Below are positions 1 to 7,076 of a stretch of 12,684 nucleotides of DNA, piece by piece; positions within the stretch are counted from its first letter, which is position 1, and every line of letters begins with the position of its first letter. Origin of the DNA: Dehalococcoidia bacterium (GTDB taxonomy: Bacteria; Chloroflexota; Dehalococcoidia; SZUA-161; SpSt-899); assembly GCA_023271515.1 (NCBI GenBank), contig JALPXQ010000036.1, positions 1 to 12,684 of the forward strand, read 5' to 3'. Under the pieces are notes generated by a model. That model made no database searches, had not been told where the DNA came from, and saw only the letters and a list, made by a program, of their open reading frames with translations. A program made the position numbers and the translations under genes.

Positions 1-586
1 TCAGCGCCTGATACACCGTTTCGACCTGTCTTCTGGTTTGCTCAAGTGAACCATCGTTCTGAATAACGAAATCCGCCCGTTTGACCTTCTCTGAAAGCGG
101 CATTTGGGCTCTTATCCTTCTTTCTGCTTCCTCCGGGTTAAGTCCCCGGTCGATCAATCGTCTCATCTGGTTTTCCTCGGCGGCATAGACAACCACCACC
201 TTGTCAACAAGCGCCTGGTAGCCCGTTTCCAGCAAGAGAGGGGTATCCTTGACAACGATCGCTCCTGGATCGATCTTCCTTATCTCTTCCAGCCTCCTCT
301 TGCCTTCTTCAAATACTGCAGGGTGGACTATCTTATTCAGCTTCTCCAGCTTTGCAGGATCATTGAAGACCGTTTCGGCCAGCCTCTGCCGGTTGAGGGT
401 CAAATCCTCGTTCAGAACCTCGGTGCCGAAATGCTCGACTATTCCCTTCCAGGCTTTGAGATGAGGTCGAACCACCTCCCGGGCGAGCACGTCAAAATCG
501 ATCAGGCAGGCACCCAGTTCCCTGAAGATGCCGGCAACGGTGCTCTTCCCTGAGGCAATGCTTCCGGTGAGACCCACGATTATCAC
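1..586 (-). CDS. coaE: Dephospho-CoA kinase (CoaE), 3' end outside window
   Basis: CoaE phosphorylates the 3'-hydroxyl of the ribose of dephospho-CoA with ATP, the last step of coenzyme A synthesis, in the cytoplasm. Read on the minus strand from a GTG start, 195 codons are visible before the window edge. This is close to the usual length of about 200, so only a few residues should be missing. A P-loop GSIASGKST lies at residues 8-16. It is followed by IDFDVLAREVV at 29-39, where the family normally has DAD-LAREVV, then NKIVHPAV, PLLLETG, and the lid region with AERRIRAQM, EKVKRADFVI and QNDGS. The GTG overlaps the TAG stop of the upstream oxidoreductase pseudogene by one base, with a weak AGGA-like ribosome site before it. 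Translation is therefore probably coupled to that broken gene. Family assignment is firm; the exact start is likely but not proven. Confidence 0.93.
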   Translation of the reverse strand, partial: MIIVGLTGSIASGKSTVAGIFRELGACLIDFDVLAREVVRPHLKAWKGIVEHFGTEVLNEDLTLNRQRLAETVFNDPAKLEKLNKIVHPAVFEEGKRRLEEIRKIDPGAIVVKDTPLLLETGYQALVDKVVVVYAAEENQMRRLIDRGLNPEEAERRIRAQMPLSEKVKRADFVIQNDGSLEQTRRQVETVYQAL

Positions 587-2189
587 TACGGCATCCTATC
601 GGCAAGATCGCCGACAACCCGGCAGGGAATCCCTCTGAGATTCAGCGAACCAAACGCCGGGTCGTAAGGCGGAGCGCTATCGGTGATGATGTTTATGTTG
701 GACTTGCGCCAGTCGAAAAGCTCCGAGGCACCCTTCTCGGGAAACCACCAGCCATAGGAGGCGACCACCACCCGGGGATCAAGGGCTTCATCTAATAACA
801 GCTTCTGTTTGATTTTGCCCTTCGGGGTCTCTATGAAAACCCAACTGCCTTCCTCAACTCCCAGCCTACGGGCGGTTGCCGGATTCAACTCCACCACCGG
901 ATCGGGGGTCATTTCTCGCAGTCTGGCTATATTTCTGTGTGCTGAGTGGGAGAAGTGGCGTTCCTTTGCATTGGTGAGCAGGAGGGGGTATTCTTCCCCC
1001 TCGAGGTATCTCCTCTCTTTCAAGTCCTCGAAGGTCAGCCCGCTGGGCTCTAGTATGAAATCCAGAGCCTCTCGCTCATCGGCCCAGAAATGGTCCTCAA
1101 GGCCGAGTTTGCTGCCGAGCTGGTTTATTATCTTTATGTCAGGCCAGCACTCGCCCGGCGGCTCCACGATCTTGGGATAGGCCAGGATGATTCCCCCGGC
1201 AGCGGGGTAAGGACCTATCTCATCGGACTCGCCGATAGAAGCTACAGGAAGGACAACGTCAGCCAGTGAAGCGGTAGGAGTCATGAAGAGATCAGCGACC
1301 ACCATGAGCTCCAGCTTCATCAGGGCCTGGTAGGTTCGGGCAGCATCGGGATAGCTAAGAAGAGGATTGGTCCCGAAGAGCAGCGCTGCTTTGACCGGGT
1401 AAGGTTGTTCATCCAGGATGGCCTTCACCAACGACTGCCTCGCTATGAACGCCGACCTGGCGGCCAACTTGAACTCGCTGCCCGCCATCCTCTCGGGCTT
1501 GCGGGGGAATTGCCTTAGCAGCATGAACTGCCCTGACCTGCTGAGGGGAACCGGGGTCGTCAGTATCTCTCCGCCGGCTACGTCCAGATTGCCGGTGAGG
1601 GCACGCAGGATACAGATGGCCCGGCAGGTCTGAAAGCTCTTTTCCGTGTGGTCCAGGGCATTGCCCCACTCAATGGTGGCCGGCCTGGTTTCGGCGTACA
1701 GTCTCGCCACTTCTCTAATCCTCTCCTGAGGAATCCAGGTTACCTCTTCGACATCCTTCAGGCAATAGGTCTCGACATGCTCTGCCAATCTGTCAAAGCC
1801 GACCATCCAGGACGACACAAAGCCCTCATCATATAGTTGCTCCTCAATGATCACCTTAATCATTCCCAGGGCCAGGATGCCATCGCTGCCCGGTCGAGGC
1901 TTTAGCCAGACGTCGGCCCGGGATGCCGGCGTTGTCTTCCGAGGGTCGATTACAATCAGTTCCAGTTGCCATTACCCCTGGCTCCCTTCCTCCGCAGAGG
2001 GTAAAGGAGGCGATCGGGATGATTCAGAATCTCCGGCAGTGCCCGCCCCCTGGCGCAGGCGCTGTCTCTGCCCCTGGGAGCATCCTTATCTGCGGCCACG
2101 GCGATGATTCTACCGTCCTCAATGGTAACCAGCAGGCTGCACCGCCCAAAGCACATGCGGCAGAATGTTCTGGCAGTCAATTCTCGCAT
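586..2189 (-). pseudogene. Molybdopterin oxidoreductase with internal deletion and frameshift
   Basis: This was a DMSO-reductase/formate-dehydrogenase family enzyme that binds a 4Fe-4S cluster and a bis-MGD molybdenum or tungsten cofactor. The 5' part (2189 down to about 1960) encodes an intact cluster domain, with Cys10, Cys13, Cys17 and Cys45 in a Cx2Cx3Cx27C pattern, up to GARGNGNW. It then hits a TGA at 1958-1956. The 3' part, in another frame, is open from 1971 and resumes with ELIVIDPRKT and DVWLKPRPGSDG. It runs to the TAG at 588-586 and covers the rest of the catalytic domain (NALDHTEKSFQTCRAICIL, LTGNLDVAGG, LFGTNPLLSYPD) and the C-terminal molybdopterin-binding domain (ELNPATARRLGVEEG, VVASYGWW). 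By family layout about 110-130 residues are missing at the junction. That stretch normally holds the metal-ligand residue, so the enzyme should be inactive. No substrate can be assigned. An assembly collapse is a possible alternative. Confidence 0.85.
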
Positions 2190-2209
2190 CGAGTATCCCT
2201 CTACACTCT

Positions 2210-2238
2210 ATCATAGACGTCAACGAGGGAAAAATCAA
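2210..2238 (-). promoter_or_regulatory. Predicted sigma-70 promoter for the oxidoreductase-coaE unit
   Basis: On the minus strand, a TTGATT -35 box (2238-2233) is separated by 17 bases from a TATGAT -10 box (2215-2210). Transcription should begin near 2203. An AGAGGG ribosome site lies six to eight bases before the ATG at 2189. The promoter now serves mainly coaE, because the first gene of the unit is broken. The assignment comes from consensus matching only. Confidence 0.5.
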
Positions 2239-2329
2239 CATTTGTGTGCCAGGGGAAGCCACGATTGTCTCCGCTAGAATTGCAATATGGCAGTAACCAA
2301 TGTAGTATCTATAGGGGTCTTCAATAAGT

Positions 2330-2359
2330 TTGGCGAGCCGGCGGCAAAACTGCTATAAT
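2330..2359 (+). promoter_or_regulatory. Strong extended -10 promoter for the accessory operon
   Basis: The site has TTGGCG at 2330-2335, an 18-base spacer, and a perfect TATAAT at 2354-2359 preceded by TGC, which forms an extended -10 (TGnTATAAT). The expected transcription start is near 2366, only 7 to 10 bases before the first ATG. The 183-base stretch 2190-2372 between the divergent genes holds this promoter and the minus-strand one. I see nothing else convincing in it: no terminator-like hairpin and no riboswitch. Confidence 0.7.
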
Positions 2360-2372
2360 TAACAAGAGGGCC

Positions 2373-3059
2373 ATGATGGATCACGATGCCGAGATCGAAT
2401 ACGCGCTGAGGCATACCGAGTTGGTGAGGCCACCGGAGCAGAGGCTGAATACCTTTGGTGTCACTAAGGTGCACTACTATCTGCTCGCCGAACCGATGGA
2501 CAGCGTGAACGAGACCAGAATCCGGGAGGGCAGGGTAATCGCCGAGAGACCCAGGATAGTTACGCCCAGTTACCTCCTTAACGTCTTCGAGGGGTTCGGC
2601 GATCATGCCAGGAAGCAAGCGGAGGCTCTCCTCGCCAGATATGGCTTCGACCCCAATATACTCGAATATAAATACAGGAATGAGATGGGCAACACCTGGA
2701 CTCTCTCGGAGAACATAAGCCAGGTGATCCTCAAGATAAATGAGAAAATAGACGATGAGAGTGATCCTCTGGCGGCGATTCTGAAAGGCCCCGATGATGC
2801 CTGGCAGATATCTCTGATGATGTTCATCATGAGTGTGACGAGATCATCCGTATCTAAGAATATCGCTGAGCTGGATAGCAGAGGTCTGTTCGAAAGGCAA
2901 TACGGAATCCCCAAATTTGTGAGGGACGAAATCGACGATCTGTTCAGGGCAGCATCCAAAGATCGCTCCAGCATCAAGGAACTGGGGTCTAAGCTCCAGA
3001 GCTATGGGGTCTTTGAACAGTATCAGGATAGGTTCTTCACGCTCTTGAGGAGAAGGTGA
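2373..3059 (+). CDS. Protein of unknown function, 228 residues
   Basis: I do not recognise a named family. The protein is soluble, charged and mostly helical in appearance, with no signal peptide or clear membrane segment. The N-terminal half has a basic/aromatic stretch (LRHTELVRPPEQRLNTFGV, residues 12-30) followed by VHYYLL and IVTPSYLLNVFEGF (62-75), which looks like a conserved core. The C-terminal half has a hydrophobic helix (WQISLMMFIMSV, 144-155), then SVSKNIAELDSRGLFE (159-174), which resembles a helix-turn-helix spacing but is not a clear match, and ends in a basic tail RRR. Two ATG codons lie at 2373 and 2376. GAGGG at 2366-2370 suits the second better, so the true protein may be 227 residues. 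It is the first gene of the operon, 13 bases before the thiamine-binding protein gene. Its role is unknown. Confidence 0.75.
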   Translation: MMDHDAEIEYALRHTELVRPPEQRLNTFGVTKVHYYLLAEPMDSVNETRIREGRVIAERPRIVTPSYLLNVFEGFGDHARKQAEALLARYGFDPNILEYKYRNEMGNTWTLSENISQVILKINEKIDDESDPLAAILKGPDDAWQISLMMFIMSVTRSSVSKNIAELDSRGLFERQYGIPKFVRDEIDDLFRAASKDRSSIKELGSKLQSYGVFEQYQDRFFTLLRRR

Positions 3060-3072
3060 ATGGAGGTGCATA

Positions 3073-3384
3073 GTGAAAGAGCAGGTTATTGCCGAACTAC
3101 ACGTTGTCCCCTTAGGCACAGAGACTGCCAGCTTGAGTCACTACGTCGCCGCCTGTCTCAATGTTCTTAAAGAGGCTGAAGACATAACCTACCGGTTGAC
3201 CGCCATGGGGACGATTGTCCAGGGACCTCTGGACAGGATACTTGAGCTGGCGCGGGAGATGCACGAGGTGCCGTTTACGATGGGAGTGAAACGAGTGGCG
3301 ACCACCATCTACATCGATGATCGCCGCGATAAACTGATAAGCATCGAGGGGAAGATTAAAGCGGTGCTGGACAAGAACCCTTAA
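3073..3384 (+). CDS. MTH1187/YqgV-type thiamine-binding protein
   Basis: This is a small single-domain protein of 103 residues, the usual size for the MTH1187 (former DUF77) family. These ferredoxin-like proteins form tetramers, and thiamine binding has been reported or proposed for related members. Visible family marks are ELHVVPLGT near the start, SLSHYVA, YRLTAMGTIVQG in the middle (the central strand and turn), and KRVATTIYIDDRRDK near the end. The start is GTG at 3073 with a GGAGG site six bases upstream. It sits between the unknown gene and larE, two genes upstream of the larC-larB-thi4 stretch. That gives some support to a link with thiazole or thiamine metabolism, perhaps as a thiamine carrier or sensor. 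That role is an inference. Confidence 0.85.
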   Translation: MKEQVIAELHVVPLGTETASLSHYVAACLNVLKEAEDITYRLTAMGTIVQGPLDRILELAREMHEVPFTMGVKRVATTIYIDDRRDKLISIEGKIKAVLDKNP

Positions 3385-3405
3385 ACGGGATAGTCTGGGT
3401 TCATA

Positions 3406-4248
3406 ATGTGTACCTCTGAGGAGAAACTGGTAACCCTGAAAAGGACGTTAGTGGAAATGGGGAGCGCCCTTGTTGCCTACTCAGGGGGTGTGGACAGCAC
3501 CTTCTTGCTGAAGGTGGCCCAGGAGATGCTGCGGGATAGGGTGATAGCGGTAACGGCGACCTCCGAGACCTATTCTTCTCATGAACTGAAATCCGCCCTG
3601 AGCATGGCCCAGGAGCTGGGAGTGAAGCATATTCTGATTCATACCGAAGAATTGACCAACCATGATTTTGCTGGCAATCCAAAGGAACGCTGTTATTTTT
3701 GCAAGAGAGAGCTGATTTCTAAGTTGAACGATATAGCCGGAGAGCACAATCTAAGTTATGTTCTGGACGGCTCCAACTATGACGATCTGGCTGATTATCG
3801 GCCGGGCATGAAGGCTGTACGTGAGCTCGGCGCCCGCAGCCCGCTTAAGGAATCGGGCCTGACTAAGAACGATATTCGATCGCTTTCCAGGCAGATGAAC
3901 TTACCCACCTGGAATAAGCCATCCCTTGCCTGCTTAGCTTCAAGGATTCCCTACGGTGACCGGATAACTAAAGAGAAGCTGATGATGATCGACCAGGCGG
4001 AGGCATTCTTGCGCGATCTGGGGATAGGGCAGTTAAGGGTGAGACACCACGAAACCATCGCCCGAATCGAGGTGCTGCCGGAGGATATTCCCCTCTTCCT
4101 TCAGCCGGACCTGAGAGAGAAGATAAATGCCAGGTTCAGGGAGATAGGATATAGCTTTATAACTCTTGATTTACAGGGCTACCGCATGGGAAGCATGAAC
4201 GAGCCGGATGATCTGAAGGGAGAGCAGCTTGAAGATCGCTTATTTTGA
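3406..4248 (+). CDS. larE: LarE sulfur transferase for nickel-pincer nucleotide synthesis
   Basis: LarE activates the carboxylates of pyridinium-3,5-biscarboxylic acid mononucleotide by AMPylation with ATP and puts sulfur in their place, giving the dithiocarboxylate that LarC loads with nickel. The 280-residue length fits the family. The PP-loop SGGVDS lies at residues 26-31, followed by TATSETYSSHEL, the Cys-rich KERCYFCKREL (Cys96 and Cys99), SNYDDLADYRPG, and KPSLACLASRIPYG with Cys176. Cys176 is the position of the sacrificial cysteine in the Lactobacillus plantarum enzyme. The extra CxxC matches LarE homologues that hold a 4Fe-4S cluster on three cysteines and use it to carry sulfur. The start ATG has only a weak ribosome site. 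The gene overlaps larC by 20 bases. Assignment is firm; cluster use is inferred. Confidence 0.95.
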   Translation: MCTSEEKLVTLKRTLVEMGSALVAYSGGVDSTFLLKVAQEMLRDRVIAVTATSETYSSHELKSALSMAQELGVKHILIHTEELTNHDFAGNPKERCYFCKRELISKLNDIAGEHNLSYVLDGSNYDDLADYRPGMKAVRELGARSPLKESGLTKNDIRSLSRQMNLPTWNKPSLACLASRIPYGDRITKEKLMMIDQAEAFLRDLGIGQLRVRHHETIARIEVLPEDIPLFLQPDLREKINARFREIGYSFITLDLQGYRMGSMNEPDDLKGEQLEDRLF

Positions 4249-5500
4249 CTGCTTTTCGGGTATCAGCGGAGACATGGTGCTGGGGGCGCTGGTCGATCTG
4301 GGTGTGGGGGTTCGGGAGTTGAGTTCCGAACTCGATAAGTTGCGTCTCTCAGTGCCTTATGAACTCAAGGCCAAGAAAGTAGAGAAACATGGTATTTGCG
4401 GCACCAAGATTGATGTTGCTCTGCACCAGAAGGATGAGGCACGTAAGCTGGTAGATATCCTGAGGATAATCGAGGGGAGTGCGTTAGCCGAGGAGATTAA
4501 AGGGCCGGCGAGAAAGATATTTGTTAGATTGGCCGAAGCGGAAGCCAGGATACATCAAGAGGACCTCAACGAGGTGCATTTCCACGAACTGGGCGGACTG
4601 GATGCTATTATTGACATCGTTGGTGCGGTTGCTGGCATGAAGCTGTTGGGTATCGATGCTATTTATGGATCGCCGTTGCGCCTCGGTCATGGCTTCGTAA
4701 AGTGTCGCCATGGTAGGCTTCCGATTCCTGCCCCGGCCACTCTGGAGCTGACAAAAGGGGTACCCGTTTACGGGGGGGACGTCGATGCGGAGCTGGTCAC
4801 GCCCACCGGGGCGGCGATCATCACCACACTGGCCCGGGGCTTTGGCGAATTGCCCCAAATGAAGATCGAGAAGATAGGCTACGGGGCAGGCAAGCAGAAT
4901 CTCCCTATCCCCAACCTGGTGAGGGTTCTCATCGGGGAGCGAGGAAGCCACAGAGTTCACAGAGAGCTCCGAGGAAATGAAATCTGTGATCTCGGTGTGC
5001 TCTGTGGTTATGACGAGGATACCGTTACGGTTGTAGAAACCAATATCGACGATATGAACCCCGAGTTTTATGAATATATTATGTCCAGACTATTTGAGAG
5101 CGGTGCGGTTGATGTTTACCTGACCCCAACCCAGATGAAACAGGTAAGGCCGGCTACCTTGCTTTCCGCTGTCGTGTCTGCGGAAAACCTGCGCCCTGTC
5201 CTGGAGGTAATCTTCAGGGAAACTACCACCCTGGGGGTAAGAACCTACCAGACAAAAAGATATAAATTGGCAAGAGAAGAGATAGTGGTGGAGACAGAAT
5301 ATGGTGAGGTGCGGGTCAAACTGGGCAGACTCAAGGGGGAAGTGGTAAATCTTGCCCCGGAATATAGGGATTGCCGGCGTCTGGCGGATGAGCTGGGCAT
5401 TCCCATCAAACAGATCTACGAGGCGGCCAGAGGGGCTGCTGCAACGGGAGAATGTAATATTGAAGACCAGCGAGATACTGCAGAAGCTCAAGAGCGGTGA
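4229..5500 (+). CDS. larC: LarC nickel insertion protein, single full-length gene
   Basis: LarC is the CTP-dependent cyclometallase that inserts nickel into the dithiolated pyridinium nucleotide, forming the nickel-pincer cofactor. The LarC1 half shows YFDCFSGISGDM (residues 5-16), VHFHELGGLDAIIDIVG (116-132) and LVTPTGAAI (189-197). The LarC2 half begins at VVETNIDDMNPE (268-279) and includes YLTPTQMKQVRPATLLS. In L. plantarum the halves are joined by a programmed frameshift; here one frame encodes both, in 423 residues. The linker (about 238-262) is made longer by a palindromic repeat, described separately. The start is TTG at 4229 inside the larE end, with an AAGGGAGAG ribosome site four bases upstream. 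The last 41 bases overlap larB, so translation is probably coupled through larE-larC-larB. Confidence 0.94.
   Translation: MKIAYFDCFSGISGDMVLGALVDLGVGVRELSSELDKLRLSVPYELKAKKVEKHGICGTKIDVALHQKDEARKLVDILRIIEGSALAEEIKGPARKIFVRLAEAEARIHQEDLNEVHFHELGGLDAIIDIVGAVAGMKLLGIDAIYGSPLRLGHGFVKCRHGRLPIPAPATLELTKGVPVYGGDVDAELVTPTGAAIITTLARGFGELPQMKIEKIGYGAGKQNLPIPNLVRVLIGERGSHRVHRELRGNEICDLGVLCGYDEDTVTVVETNIDDMNPEFYEYIMSRLFESGAVDVYLTPTQMKQVRPATLLSAVVSAENLRPVLEVIFRETTTLGVRTYQTKRYKLAREEIVVETEYGEVRVKLGRLKGEVVNLAPEYRDCRRLADELGIPIKQIYEAARGAAATGECNIEDQRDTAEAQER
4948..5007 (+). repeat. 60-bp imperfect palindromic repeat inside larC
   Basis: The outer arms CCACAGAG (4948-4955) and CTCTGTGG (5000-5007) are perfect inverted copies. 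Reading further inward the arms keep pairing, with 16 of the first 20 positions complementary (CACAGAG units spaced nine bases apart on the left arm). The element is 60 bases, exactly 20 codons, and encodes residues 240-260 of LarC without a stop. Dyads built from CACAGAG units are familiar to me as dispersed repeats in many bacterial genomes. I see no second copy in this window. Confidence 0.72.
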
Positions 5501-6293
5501 AATCAGCGTCGCGGAGGCAGAGGGGTTTCTGGAAAGAGCCGCCTTTGAGAGGATGAAGCTGAGACTGGTGGAAAACCTTGCCCGCTTAGATGTATTTCGC
5601 GACCAGAGAGCGGGCATCCCGGAGGTCATCCTGGCTGAGGGCAAGAAGCCTGAATGGGTAGCCAGACTATTACTGGAGATGGTCAAAGAACGGGGTCGGT
5701 CTATGGCCACCCGTGTTGAAGAGGAGTGCATCCAGAAGATAAAAGAGGTTGTGCCGTCGGAGTATCGTATCGAGGTATATGGCGAGGCGCGGATGGTTAC
5801 GGTGAGCAAACCGGGCTTTGAGGTGGCCAAAACCGGGGGCAAGGTAGGACTGATAGCGGCTGGAACAGCCGACATATCGGTTGCGGAGGAGACGCGTGTT
5901 ACCGCTGAGCAGATGGGGTGTGAAGTTCACATTGCCTACGATGTAGGCATAGCCGGACCCCAGCGGGTGCTTACTCCGCTTGAGGAGATGCTGAGCGAGG
6001 GAGTAGATGTGATTGTGGTGGTTGCGGGAATGGATGCGGTCCTTCCCATTACGGTCAAAGGCCTGGTGGATCTCCCGGTGATCGGCGTTCCTACCTCGGT
6101 GGGATACGGGATAGCGGCGAAGGGCATTGCTCCTCTGCTCACTATGCTTCAATCCTGCTCGCCGGGGCTGGGGGTGGTCAACATAGATAACGGTTTCGGG
6201 GCTGGTGCACTGGCGGCCTTGATTGCCAACCGGGTGGGGTGTGCCAGGGCGGGGAACCTAAAACCTGAAACCCAAGAAAAGGAGGCGGCTTAA
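5460..6293 (+). CDS. larB: LarB, pyridinium-3,5-biscarboxylate mononucleotide synthase
   Basis: LarB carboxylates nicotinate adenine dinucleotide at C5 and cleaves off AMP, the first step of nickel-pincer cofactor synthesis. It belongs to the AIR-carboxylase (PurE) fold. From the TTG start chosen here it has 277 residues. Family marks are GTADISVAEETRVTAE (135-150), AYDVGIAGPQRVL (159-171), VVVAGMDAVLPITVKGLV (186-203), PVIGVPTSVGYG (206-217), and the QSCSPGLGVVNIDNGFGAGA block (231-250). Cys233 in that block is the likely equivalent of the cysteine that attacks the dinucleotide in L. plantarum LarB. The frame is open further upstream, to a TTG at 5352, but that would overlap larC by about 150 bases. 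The TTG at 5460 follows GGGAG by nine bases and gives the normal N-terminus (SEILQKLKSGEISVAEAE). Confidence 0.94.
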   Translation: MKTSEILQKLKSGEISVAEAEGFLERAAFERMKLRLVENLARLDVFRDQRAGIPEVILAEGKKPEWVARLLLEMVKERGRSMATRVEEECIQKIKEVVPSEYRIEVYGEARMVTVSKPGFEVAKTGGKVGLIAAGTADISVAEETRVTAEQMGCEVHIAYDVGIAGPQRVLTPLEEMLSEGVDVIVVVAGMDAVLPITVKGLVDLPVIGVPTSVGYGIAAKGIAPLLTMLQSCSPGLGVVNIDNGFGAGALAALIANRVGCARAGNLKPETQEKEAA

Positions 6294-7076
6294 ATGAAGG
6301 AGAAATTCAGCCCGGTAGGAGAAAAGGAGGTAACTCGTGCCATTGTGGGCGAGTTTGCCACCCAGTTCATGGAGTATGTGGAGTGCGACTGTATCATCGT
6401 TGGTGCCGGTCCGAGCGGGCTCATGGCCGGCAGGAACCTCGCAAGGGCGGGGAAGAAGGTGCTCATCGTCGAACGGAACAACTACCTTGGTGGTGGTTTC
6501 TGGATCGGCGGCTATCTGCTGAACAAGGTGACCATAAGGCATCCGGCAGAAAGAGTCCTGGATGAGCTTGGCATCCCGCACAAAGAAGTTACGCCGGACT
6601 TATTGGTTGCCGATGGACCCCATGCCTGCTCAAAACTCATCGCTTCAGCCTGCGATAGTGGGGTTCGCTTTGCCAATATGACCATCTTCGATGACCTGGT
6701 ATTGAGGGAGGATAGTCGTATTGCCGGTGTCGTGATCAACTGGACGCCTATCACGTCATTGCCCCGAGAGATCACCTGCGTTGATCCGGTGGCCCTCGAA
6801 TCGAAGCTGATTATCGATGCTACCGGTCATGACGCTCAGGTCGTGAGGAAACTGGAGGAGAGGGGCTTAATCAAAACAAAGGGCTTCGGTGCGATGTGGG
6901 TGGAGAGGTCGGAAGACCTGATCATTGAGCACACCGGAGAGGTTCACCCGGGATTGATTGTCGCCGGTATGGCGGTTTCGACAGTGTATGGCTTGCCCCG
7001 AATGGGACCAACCTTTGGAGCGATGCTCTTATCAGGGGAAGTGGCGGCGGAGATTGCGCTTGAAAATCTGAAATGA
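6294..7076 (+). CDS. thi4: Thi4-type thiazole synthase with active-site cysteine
   Basis: Thi4 proteins turn NAD, glycine and a sulfur source into ADP-thiazole, the thiazole half of thiamine. The 260-residue length fits the prokaryotic family. Marks are the dinucleotide-binding CIIVGAGPSGLMAGRNLA (33-50), ERNNYLGGGFWIGG (60-73), TCVDPVALE (161-169), DATGHDAQV, and the RMGPTFGAMLLSGEVAA end (236-252). Cys162, directly before VDP, sits at the sulfur-donor cysteine of plant and yeast Thi4. Archaeal sulfide-dependent enzymes have histidine there. A single-turnover, protein-derived sulfur mechanism is therefore possible. The close relative ribose-1,5-bisphosphate isomerase is an unlikely alternative. 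The ATG follows the larB stop directly and has a strong AAAAGGAGG site eight bases upstream. It overlaps the next gene by four bases (ATGA). Confidence 0.92.
   Translation: MKEKFSPVGEKEVTRAIVGEFATQFMEYVECDCIIVGAGPSGLMAGRNLARAGKKVLIVERNNYLGGGFWIGGYLLNKVTIRHPAERVLDELGIPHKEVTPDLLVADGPHACSKLIASACDSGVRFANMTIFDDLVLREDSRIAGVVINWTPITSLPREITCVDPVALESKLIIDATGHDAQVVRKLEERGLIKTKGFGAMWVERSEDLIIEHTGEVHPGLIVAGMAVSTVYGLPRMGPTFGAMLLSGEVAAEIALENLK

Noticed and set aside
104..553. Plus-strand 149-residue open frame over the left end
   Set aside because: It is antisense to coaE, whose P-loop and lid motifs are unmistakable on the minus strand.
1956..1980. Programmed -1 frameshift joining the two oxidoreductase parts
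   Set aside because: There is no slippery heptamer at the junction. Even a perfect shift would leave about 110-130 conserved residues missing, so a deletion explains the data better.
2279..2286. Palindrome ATTGCAAT between the divergent promoters as an operator
   Set aside because: Eight bases is too short to stand out by chance in an AT-rich gap, and no second copy or known regulator supports it.
3377..3402. AACCC/GGGTT inverted repeat between the thiamine-binding gene and larE as a terminator
   Set aside because: The stem is five pairs with a long loop and no T-run follows; the neighbouring genes are in one operon.
4900..5045. A programmed frameshift separating larC1 and larC2 as in Lactobacillus plantarum
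   Set aside because: One open frame runs through both halves from 4229 to 5500 with conserved motifs on each side, so no frameshift is needed.
5352..5459. Upstream extension of LarB to the TTG at 5352
   Set aside because: The extra 36 residues do not resemble LarB and lie wholly over the conserved end of LarC; the TTG at 5460 has a ribosome site and gives the standard N-terminus.
6337..6522. GTG-initiated 61-residue frame preceded by a perfect AAAAGGAGGT site inside thi4
   Set aside because: The ribosome-like site is simply the codons for Glu-Lys-Glu-Val of Thi4. The frame's product is low-complexity (Ser, Trp, Gly rich) and has no family resemblance, while the Thi4 frame is fully conserved.
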